From: Bacteroidales bacterium
GTDB lineage: Bacteria > Bacteroidota > Bacteroidia > Bacteroidales > Muribaculaceae
DNA length: 64,000 bases
Direction of reading: 5' to 3'
Assembly: GCA_004557825.1 (NCBI GenBank)
Contig: SFFL01000003.1
Span: 62,001-126,000 of the forward strand
This document shows positions 58,236 through 64,000 of the stretch, piece by piece. A model generated the notes under the pieces. It was not told where the DNA came from, made no database searches, and saw nothing but the letters and a program-made list of their open reading frames with translations. The translations under genes and the position numbers were made by a program. How positions within the stretch are numbered: position 1 is the stretch's first letter; the number at the start of each line of letters is the position of its first letter.

Positions 58236-58271
58236 AGTCAGCCCTGCGGGAAAGGTCCCGCAGGGCTGACT
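58236..58271. terminator. Terminator-like hairpin after rubrerythrin
   Basis: AGTCAGCCCTGCGGGA (58236-58251) and its exact complement (58256-58271) form a 16-bp stem with a 4-base loop, 22 bp past the rubrerythrin stop. There is no long T run; on the minus strand AATTTCCTCC follows. It could serve both converging units. Confidence 0.65.
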
Positions 58272-58293
58272 GTATTTGGTAGGGAAGGGAAAA

Positions 58294-58836
58294 TTAGTAG
58301 TTGACAGCTTTGATTTCGAAGAAGCTCTGCTTGTGGAGGCAAACGGGGCATACTTCAGGAGCTTTTTTGCCGACAACAATGTGACCGCAGTTGCGGCAGG
58401 TCCATACGGTGTCGCCGTCGCGCGAGAATACGATGCCTTCCTTGATGTTGGCCAGCAGACGACGGTAGCGCTCTTCGTGGTGGCGCTCAATAGCAGCTAC
58501 AGCGCGGAAACGTGCGGCAATTGCGGTAAAGCCTTCTTCGTCGGCTTCGCGGGCCATACGGTCGTACATATCTGTCCACTCGTAGTTTTCGCCATTGGCG
58601 GCATCTTCGAGGTTGGCCATAGTGTCGGAAATCTCACCGCCGTTGAGGAGCTTATACCAGAGTTTAGCGTGCTCTTTTTCGTTGTTGGCAGTTTCTTCAA
58701 AGATGGCAGCCATCTGTTCGTAGCCGTCCTTGCGGGCTTTCGATGCGAAATAGGTATATTTGTTGCGGGCCATAGACTCGCCTGCAAACGCTTCCTGGAG
58801 GTTGCGTTCGGTTTTTGTGCCTTTGAGATCTTTCAT
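58294..58836 (-). CDS. rbr: Rubrerythrin
   Basis: 180 residues from MKDLKGTKTERNLQEAFAGES; the longer frame to 58929 crosses the promoter and palindrome and is not used. Non-haem di-iron peroxidase that reduces hydrogen peroxide in anaerobes. The helical bundle gives iron ligands in EAFAGESMARNKYTYF (Glu about 20), FEETANNEKEHAKLW (Glu, His about 50-56), and DRMAREADEEGF, AAIERHHEERY (about 95-130). The rubredoxin-type FeS4 domain is at the end: CRNCGHIVVGKKAPEVCPVC. Likely induced by oxidative stress; a strong palindrome precedes its promoter. Confidence 0.97.
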   Translation of the reverse strand: MKDLKGTKTERNLQEAFAGESMARNKYTYFASKARKDGYEQMAAIFEETANNEKEHAKLWYKLLNGGEISDTMANLEDAANGENYEWTDMYDRMAREADEEGFTAIAARFRAVAAIERHHEERYRRLLANIKEGIVFSRDGDTVWTCRNCGHIVVGKKAPEVCPVCLHKQSFFEIKAVNY

Positions 58837-58862
58837 AGTAGTATTGTGTTGTTTTGTTACGG

Positions 58863-58893
58863 CAAAGATAAGAATATAAAGTGACATTACAAA
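58863..58893 (-). promoter_or_regulatory. Promoter of rubrerythrin
   Basis: Minus strand TTTG (58890-58893), 19 bp, TATCTTTG (58863-58870). The leader would be about 20-25 nt before the ATG at 58836. Confidence 0.75.
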
Positions 58894-58895
58894 GC

Positions 58896-58930
58896 AATGT
58901 TTCAAATTCTTTGCAAGAATTTGAAACATT
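58896..58930. promoter_or_regulatory. 16-bp perfect palindrome just upstream of the rubrerythrin promoter
   Basis: AATGTTTCAAATTCTT (58896-58911), 3 bases, and its exact complement (58915-58930). It starts 3 bp upstream of the -33 box, the place for an activator, and 39 bp past the recJ stop, where it could also be a recJ transcript end. The T run expected of an intrinsic terminator is absent. Confidence 0.6.
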
Positions 58931-58968
58931 TTGCCTTGTATTGTATAAAGATGTTTCGGAGTGTGGCC

Positions 58969-60693
58969 TTAACGGAGTTGGATTTCCTTTACCTGGAGCT
59001 GAATGGCACCGTGGGCACCCTGGTGCTTGTTGTCCTCAATGGTGAAGCAGATGTCGAAGGGGCGCCCGGCGTGTATTTCGTCGAAAAGTTCAGCCTTGTT
59101 GAAGGCGATGCCGTTGAATACCTTGCCCGAGGCGTCGTCGACCAGTTCGAGCTTGATGTGCTCGTTGGCACGGCCTACTAAGCGCGAGGTGCCGAAGTCT
59201 CTGACGTTGCGCGCGCAGAACACCGGTTTGGAGTTGCCCGGTCCGAAGGGGTTGAACCGACGGAGGGTCGATACAAATTCCGGAGTGAGTTCGGCGAAGG
59301 TGATGATGGCGTCAATCTCAAAGGTGGGTTTCAGCTGCGAGGGGAGGATGTTGGCGGCAACGTACTCCTCGAATCGGCGGGTGAATTCCGGGATATTCTC
59401 TTCCTTGAGCGAAAGGCCCACAGCGTAGGTGTGGCCGCCGAAGTTCTCCAGCAGGTCGCGGCATGAGTCGACGGCGCTATAGATGTCGAAGCCCTGTACC
59501 GAGCGCGAGGAGCCGGTGGCCAAGCCGTTGGAGAGCGTGAGCACTACCGACGGACGGTAATACAGTTCGGTCAATCTCGATGCTACGATACCGATGATGC
59601 CCTTGTGCCAGTCTTTGTTGAAGATTACGATTGATTTCTTGTCGCTGCCGGCCTTGATGCGCTGCGATAGGATGGCGTTGGCTTCCTCGGTGATGCGCTT
59701 GTCAAGCTCCTTGCGGTCCTTGTTGTACTGGTCGATGTTGCGGGCGTGGCGTGTGGCGTCGGCGATGTCGCGCGACACGAGCAGATCCACGGCTTCGCGA
59801 CCGCTCTGCATACGGCCGGAGGCATTGATGCGCGGACCGATTTTGAAGATTACATCGGAGATGGTGATTTCCTTGCCGGTGAGACCGCAGATGCGGATGA
59901 TGGCTCGCAGACCCATATTGGGGTTGGAGTTGAGCCGGCGCAGACCGTAGTAGGTCATTACGCGGTTTTCGTCGACCATCGGCACGATGTCGGCGGCGAT
60001 TGACACGGCTACCAGGTCGAGCATCGCTTCCAGGTCGGACATCGGCAGACCGTTGTTGAGGGCAAAGGCCTGCATAAGTTTGTAGCCTACACCGCAGCCC
60101 GAGAGGTGCGGGCAGGGATATGTCGACCCCGGCATCTTGGGGTTGAGAATGGCCACGGCTCCCGGCAATTCCGTGTCGGGCACGTGGTGGTCGCAGATTA
60201 TGAAGTCGATGCCGTGCTCCTTTGCGTGCGCGATTTCCTCGTTGGCTTTTATGCCGCAGTCGAGGATGATAACTAATTTAACCTCCTGACGGGCAAACTC
60301 GTCGATCGTCTCCGACGAGATGCCGTACCCCTCCTCATAACGGGTGGGGATGAAGTAGTCGATGTTGGAGTAGAAGCTCTGGAGATACTTATACACGAGG
60401 GCAACGGCAGTAGTGCCGTCGACATCGTAGTCGCCGTAGACCATAATCTTCTCCTTTGACCCCATGGCTTTGTTAAGCCTTCTGACAGCTTTGTCCATAT
60501 CGGGCATCAGAAACGGGTCGTGCAGATTCTTCAGCTGGGGATGGAAGAATTGGTCAGCTTCTTCCACTGAAGTAATCCCTCGCTCGACCAGCAGCTGGCT
60601 CACAGGGGGGACCGAAGCGTAGCGCTTTGCAAGCTCCGTTTCGATCAGCTGTTCTTGTTGTGTCAGGGGTAAATAATTCCATTTACCTGTCAT
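58969..60693 (-). CDS. recJ: Single-stranded-DNA-specific exonuclease RecJ
   Basis: 574 residues. 5'-3' exonuclease of recombination and mismatch repair. DHH domain: MVYGDYDVDGTTAVALVYKYL (about 80-100), VIILDCGIKANEEIAHA (about 150), ICDHHVPDTELPGAVAILNP (about 172), then the DHHA1 part with NFGGHTYAVGLSLKEENI (about 410-430) and a C-terminal OB domain (FGTSRLVGRANEHIKLEL). The metal-binding aspartates and histidines are intact. The mutS gene is elsewhere in the window but not linked. Confidence 0.97.
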   Translation of the reverse strand: MTGKWNYLPLTQQEQLIETELAKRYASVPPVSQLLVERGITSVEEADQFFHPQLKNLHDPFLMPDMDKAVRRLNKAMGSKEKIMVYGDYDVDGTTAVALVYKYLQSFYSNIDYFIPTRYEEGYGISSETIDEFARQEVKLVIILDCGIKANEEIAHAKEHGIDFIICDHHVPDTELPGAVAILNPKMPGSTYPCPHLSGCGVGYKLMQAFALNNGLPMSDLEAMLDLVAVSIAADIVPMVDENRVMTYYGLRRLNSNPNMGLRAIIRICGLTGKEITISDVIFKIGPRINASGRMQSGREAVDLLVSRDIADATRHARNIDQYNKDRKELDKRITEEANAILSQRIKAGSDKKSIVIFNKDWHKGIIGIVASRLTELYYRPSVVLTLSNGLATGSSRSVQGFDIYSAVDSCRDLLENFGGHTYAVGLSLKEENIPEFTRRFEEYVAANILPSQLKPTFEIDAIITFAELTPEFVSTLRRFNPFGPGNSKPVFCARNVRDFGTSRLVGRANEHIKLELVDDASGKVFNGIAFNKAELFDEIHAGRPFDICFTIEDNKHQGAHGAIQLQVKEIQLR

Positions 60694-60923
60694 TTATGTT
60701 GTCTTTTTATTAGCGGGGCAAGGGGCCGATGGTCTGAGATTCAGGACGATAGGCTCGGAGGGAGAGTGGCATTAAGCCGTGTGCAGCCCATAGAGCACAC
60801 GCCAGGGTGCTCCAAGGCTGTATATGGTGCAGGAGAGTTCACTGCAAAATTACAGATTTCTGCTGAAAAAACCTTACACCAAAGGCGCATTTAACACGGC
60901 GCAATTTGGCTAATAAATAAACA

Positions 60924-61574
60924 TTATAAATCTTTAACAAAAATTAATCGCGCCAATTGTTCAGCGGGTGGGGTGAATTCTTGCTGGAGAGCGCGGAAGC
61001 GGGCAAAGGCTTCGGGACCGAATTTGGTTATGGAGGCCAGCACGCGGCCTATCGGTTTTTCCTCCATATCGCCCGACTTGGAGAAGAATTTATCAGCGTA
61101 GCAGATGAGTCGCTCAAGGCGGGTCTGCGGCATAAAGCAGTGGTCGAGCGGCAGAGGGAGGCCGTCGGCCACGATATCCTCGCGGGTGAGACCGGCGCCG
61201 GTGTGGCGTTCGGCCACGCGGGCAAATTTCTCGGGGCATCCTTCGCGGCGGAGCAGGTCGGCGCCGAGCAGGCCGTGGCGCAGGTAATGGTCTGCGCCGT
61301 GGCAATCTATGCCGGGGGCGTCGCAGAGACAGATGCCGATGTCGTGGAGCATAGCGGCGGCTTCAATATCCCCTTCGTCGAGCGGCTCGGAAATGTCTTG
61401 CCCGGCAGGGGAGGAGAGGTCATTGCCGGAAAGTGCGGAGACTGCGGTCAGGCCGCAGGCGCGGGCGATGCTCAGGGCTTTGTCGGCTACCTGACGGCAA
61501 TGCCGCATATAAATATCCCGAAGGCGAGTGCCCTCGGGATAATATTTGTCGATAATTTGTTGATAGTCGTACAT
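60924..61574 (-). CDS. HD-domain phosphohydrolase
   Basis: 216 residues from MYDYQQIIDKYYPEGTRL; the longer frame to 61958 is antisense-frame reading through ilvE. HD metal site: a first His in IYMRHCRQVADKALSIA (about 25), AAAMLHDIGICLCDAPG (His-Asp about 85), HYLRHGLLGADLL and VAERHTGAGLT (about 130-138). An acidic insert (NDLSSPAGQDISEPLDEGD) lies between. The subfamily often acts on nucleotides or related phosphoesters; the substrate is unknown. 17 bp downstream of ilvE, so in its operon. Confidence 0.88.
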   Translation of the reverse strand: MYDYQQIIDKYYPEGTRLRDIYMRHCRQVADKALSIARACGLTAVSALSGNDLSSPAGQDISEPLDEGDIEAAAMLHDIGICLCDAPGIDCHGADHYLRHGLLGADLLRREGCPEKFARVAERHTGAGLTREDIVADGLPLPLDHCFMPQTRLERLICYADKFFSKSGDMEEKPIGRVLASITKFGPEAFARFRALQQEFTPPAEQLARLIFVKDL

Positions 61575-61591
61575 TTTGCTATAGCCGCAGC

Positions 61592-62620
61592 TTAAAGGTC
61601 GAGAATCATATTCCAGCCGTGGGTGTCCTCTATTTCGCCCAGACGGATGGCCGACAGGGTGTTGTAGAAGCGGGTGGTGACGGGGCCGGGTTTGCCATCC
61701 TTTGCGATGACGAATTTTTCGCCTGAGTCGAGGTCGTGGATTTCGCCCACCGGGGAGCAAACGGCGGCGGTGCCGCAGGCGGCAGCTTCGTCGAATGTGG
61801 GAATCTCCTCTACGGGGATGTGGCGCTGCTCCACCGTCATACCGAAATCGCGTGCCAGATCCATCAGCGACATATTTGTGATGGAGGGGAGGATGGAGTC
61901 GGAAGCGGGGGTGATGTAGGTGTTGCCCTTGATGGCGTAGAAGTTGGCCGGGCCGCACTCGTCGAGGTATTTCTTCTCTTTGGGGTCGAGGTAAAGCACT
62001 GCCGAGTAGCCCAGTTCGTGGGCGTGTTCGCCGGCCGAGAGGCTTGCTGCATAGTTGCCGCCGACTTTCCAGCGGCCGGTGCCTTTGGGGGCCACGCGGT
62101 CGTAGTCGCGCATAATGCAGATGTTTGTGGGCTTAAATCCGGCCTTGAAGTAGGGACCGACGGGGCTGACAAGGATGATGAAGCAGTACTCCTTGGCGGG
62201 CTTGACGCCTACCTGGGCTGTCATGCCGATTTCGAGGGGACGGATGTATAGCGAAGCTCCCGAACCGTAGGGGGGAATGAACCGTTCGTTGAGCTTGATC
62301 ACCAGCTTTACCATCTTTATGAAGAGCTCTTCAGGGATTTCTGCCATCTTGATGCCGCGGGCCGATTCGCGGATGCGTCGGGCGTTTTCTTCGGGCCGGA
62401 AAACGCGCACTTTGCCATCTTTGCCGCGGAAGGCTTTGAGGCCTTCAAAGATTTCCTGACCGTAGTGGAGGGCGGTGGCGGCGATGTGCATCTCAATTGT
62501 CTCTGAAGATGAAATTTCAATCTCACCCCATTTGCCGTCGCGGTAATAGCAGCGGACATTATAGTCGGTGGGAACGTAACCAAAACCGAGTGTTGACCAA
62601 TCTATTTCGGAATTCTTCAT
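61592..62620 (-). CDS. ilvE: Branched-chain amino acid aminotransferase
   Basis: Last step of leucine, isoleucine and valine synthesis or the first of their breakdown. 342 residues, class IV PLP fold. The PLP lysine is in TGRWKVGGNYAASLSAGEHA (about residue 184), with GYVPTDYNVRCYYRDGKWG at the start, GQEIFEGLKAFRGKDGKVRVFRPEEN (about 53) and CGTAAVCSPVGEI near the end. The 340-residue size matches the eukaryote-like group. Followed by the HD gene. Confidence 0.96.
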   Translation of the reverse strand: MKNSEIDWSTLGFGYVPTDYNVRCYYRDGKWGEIEISSSETIEMHIAATALHYGQEIFEGLKAFRGKDGKVRVFRPEENARRIRESARGIKMAEIPEELFIKMVKLVIKLNERFIPPYGSGASLYIRPLEIGMTAQVGVKPAKEYCFIILVSPVGPYFKAGFKPTNICIMRDYDRVAPKGTGRWKVGGNYAASLSAGEHAHELGYSAVLYLDPKEKKYLDECGPANFYAIKGNTYITPASDSILPSITNMSLMDLARDFGMTVEQRHIPVEEIPTFDEAAACGTAAVCSPVGEIHDLDSGEKFVIAKDGKPGPVTTRFYNTLSAIRLGEIEDTHGWNMILDL

Positions 62621-62643
62621 AGTTGACTGTATTTATGTTTGCG

Positions 62644-62651
62644 CAAATATA
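62644..62651 (-). promoter_or_regulatory. -7 element of ilvE
   Basis: Minus strand TATATTTG matches TAnnTTTG, 23 bp upstream of the ATG. No TTTG is at the -33 position. Confidence 0.45.
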
Positions 62652-62794
62652 CTGATTTATTTTTTAATAGCGGCCAATATCGCGAATTATTTCTTAAAAT
62701 TATTGATTGCGGCGTAGAAAAGCGGGCAATTATGCCTTTCTACTTATAATAATTGTTTTATAGTTTGAGGGTTTTTAGTTTAAATTTTTTGCTG

Positions 62795-62802
62795 TAATTT
62801 TG
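62795..62802 (+). promoter_or_regulatory. -7 element of the VanZ-family gene
   Basis: TAATTTTG matches TAnnTTTG, 43 bp before the ATG. The best upstream TTTG is at 62764-62767, 27 bp away, longer than usual. Confidence 0.5.
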
Positions 62803-62845
62803 CAGCCGATAACAGATGTGATTTTCATTAAGATTAATAGATTAT

Positions 62846-63271
62846 ATGTCACGCCCCCATCTGCTTGCTGTTCCTGCCGGAGTATTCTCCGGAATTGTGG
62901 TGCTTCTTATCCTATGGCTCACACTTGCGCCTCAGCCGCTGGGCGAGGAGGGTCTGCCGGTGTTTCCGTATGCCGACAAACTGGCCCACGCCCTGATGTT
63001 CGGCGGACTGGCGTTCGCACTGGTCTTCGACCGAATGCTGTGGCAGCAGCGCCGCGGGGCGGATATCTGCGCAACAGCGCGACACATCGGGTGGCCGACG
63101 CTTTGGATAATCCTGGCGGTCACACTGTTTGGCGGATTGATAGAGATTGCCCAGAAATGGATGGAACTGGGCCGGAGTTGCGAGATTAGCGACTTCCTTT
63201 CTGATGCTGCGGGCACGGTGGTTTCGGCGCTGGTGTCGCCGCGCATCGCGGCTCGGCTGCTGCGCTGTTAG
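62846..63271 (+). CDS. VanZ-family membrane protein
   Basis: 141 residues with four predicted membrane segments (VFSGIVVLLILWLTLA, ALMFGGLAFALVFDRML, TLWIILAVTLFGGLIEIAQ, FLSDAAGTVVSALVS). VanZ signature pieces are PYADKLAHALMFGGLAFAL and EIAQKWMELGRSCEISDFLSDAAG (Glu-Ile-Gln and Asp-Asn/Ala-Gly). VanZ gives low-level teicoplanin resistance in enterococci; in Bacteroidota the stand-alone members have no proven role. Its stop codon overlaps that of the convergent TlpA-like gene. Confidence 0.85.
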   Translation: MSRPHLLAVPAGVFSGIVVLLILWLTLAPQPLGEEGLPVFPYADKLAHALMFGGLAFALVFDRMLWQQRRGADICATARHIGWPTLWIILAVTLFGGLIEIAQKWMELGRSCEISDFLSDAAGTVVSALVSPRIAARLLRC

Positions 63272-64000
63272 TTAGGGATTGAATCGGCGGCAGCAGGGGT
63301 CTCGGCTTTCGGTTCGAGGTGGGAGCGCACCGACTCAATCAGTTCCTCTCCCTGCAGGTCGCGCGACAGGATGGTGCCGTCGGGACCGAAGAGGATGATG
63401 CAGGGGATTCCTGAGATGCCATACAGGTCGGTGGGCATCGACTGCGCGTTGATAATCTGCGGCCAGGGAAGCTGCAGGCGCTTGATGGCGGCCTCGGTGT
63501 CTTTCGGTTCGTCCCATACGGCCACGCCGAGAATGTCGAGCGGTTTCTCCTTGAATTCCTCGCGGATTTGCTTGAGCACGCGGGTCTCGCGTATGCAGGG
63601 ACCGCACCAGCTGGCCCAAAAGTCAACGAGGGTGTAGCGCCCTTTGCCTACATAGTCGCTAAGGCGCACAGCGGTCGAGTCGGTGGGGATGGAGAAATCG
63701 AGGAATTTGCACCCCGGCTGAGTTTTCTGCTTCTGCTCGAGGGCGGCTACCAGGCGGGTCGTGCGGGTGTAACCCTTCATAGAGGGGAGTTTTTCGAGCA
63801 TCTGCTTGAGTGCGGGCAGGTCAAGCTCGTAGGCGCGGTTGAGGAAGAAGAAGTAGCCGATGGGATTATCGGCGTTGGTCGCGATGACCGAGTCGCAATA
63901 AGCGTCGTAGCGCTTTTTGAGCGCCTGCATAGCCACTGTGCCGGCGGAGTCGGCGGGGAGCTTGGCGGCCTGCTGCTCCATCTGGTCGGCTTTTGAGAGC
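63268..64000 (-). CDS. TlpA-like thioredoxin-fold protein (5' end beyond the window)
   Basis: The frame is open through the window edge at 64000; about 243 codons are visible. The C-terminal part is a thioredoxin/AhpC-TSA-like domain with TLVDFWASWCGPCIRET (WCGPC redox site), VAVWDEPKDTEAAIKRL and the cis-proline region GISGIPCIILFGPDGTI. The upstream helical part (KRYDAYCDSVIATNADNPIGYFF...LEKLPSMKGYT) is like the DUF4369 companion found in periplasmic Bacteroidota thiol-disulfide proteins. Probably a secreted oxidoreductase; the signal peptide would be outside the window. Ends convergently with VanZ, with stop codons overlapping by 4 bp. Confidence 0.88.
   Translation of the reverse strand, partial: LSKADQMEQQAAKLPADSAGTVAMQALKKRYDAYCDSVIATNADNPIGYFFFLNRAYELDLPALKQMLEKLPSMKGYTRTTRLVAALEQKQKTQPGCKFLDFSIPTDSTAVRLSDYVGKGRYTLVDFWASWCGPCIRETRVLKQIREEFKEKPLDILGVAVWDEPKDTEAAIKRLQLPWPQIINAQSMPTDLYGISGIPCIILFGPDGTILSRDLQGEELIESVRSHLEPKAETPAAADSIPN

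Noticed and set aside
61575..61958. N-terminal extension of the HD-domain frame
   Set aside because: It is an out-of-frame reading of the ilvE 3' half (His/Pro/Arg-rich).
1..64000. tRNA or rRNA genes
   Set aside because: No cloverleaf-like segments with conserved T-loop and anticodon stems were noticed in the gaps; a covariance search would be decisive.

Overview
The window looks like chromosomal DNA of a gut-type Bacteroidales bacterium, most likely of the Muribaculaceae or a close relative. The reasons are the GC-rich coding sequence, the recurrent Bacteroidota promoter pattern (TTTG, about 20 bp, then TAnnTTTG) upstream of many genes, and the gene families present: a DcaP-like porin, a TPR/outer-membrane barrel pair, a DUF4922 fusion, the RluB type with a Gly/Asn/Tyr/Arg/Gln-rich arm, the parE-coaD-S41 protease order, and a relic of a secreted protein with the Bacteroidales C-terminal tail (YNLQG...IYIINGKK). 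The assignment comes from sequence character and recalled family knowledge; no search was run. I see no rRNA, tRNA, CRISPR array or intact insertion sequence.

Layout. 1-1119: a decayed secreted protein and a palindrome-rich gap. 1120-7148: translation genes on the minus strand (asnS, a pseudouridine synthase, serS, yqeY, trmD). 6468-15554: one long minus-strand run, phoH-purC-ubiE-TPR protein-outer-membrane protein-AsnA-like protein-trmD, with several start/stop overlaps. 15798-21802: tamB, then a divergent small barrel protein and ferritin. 21977-27624: mutS, parB-parA and surE. 27652-33664: DcaP-like porin, S41 protease, coaD and parE. 34359-36709: a two-gene, visibly AT-richer islet (GT4 glycosyltransferase and CapK/PaaK-like ligase) bounded on one side by a repeat with inverted-repeat structure. 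37228-41696: rpsF-rpsR-rplI, asparaginase, metG. 41833-45799: hflX, dgt, a TPM-domain membrane protein. 46328-56040: TrmH-type methylase followed by a cell-envelope sugar cluster. 56176-64000: folB, trpB2, rubrerythrin, recJ, an HD-domain protein, ilvE, a VanZ-family protein and a TlpA-like thioredoxin cut by the window end.

The most interesting functional unit is the minus-strand series at 47210-56040: a membrane GT2, an amidase-3-like secreted protein with a large inserted domain, a GT2 fused to a HIT/GalT-like DUF4922 domain, an AmpG-like MFS permease and a BadF-type sugar kinase. Together they read as a route that cleaves wall peptides or glycan outside, imports the sugar product, phosphorylates it, and perhaps nucleotidylates and reuses it. 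That reading is inference from families and gene order.

The intergenic DNA carries several repeat families: a 149-bp element with perfect 13-bp ends and two degenerate relatives, a 9-bp tandem repeat (TCTAATTGG type) at three loci that each follow the 3' end of a minus-strand gene, a dispersed 45-bp palindrome in two copies, and a nested palindrome with perfect 44-bp and 22-bp arms. Several genes have well-formed promoters; for parE and hflX the -7 element sits only 4 nt before the start codon, which suggests leaderless messages.
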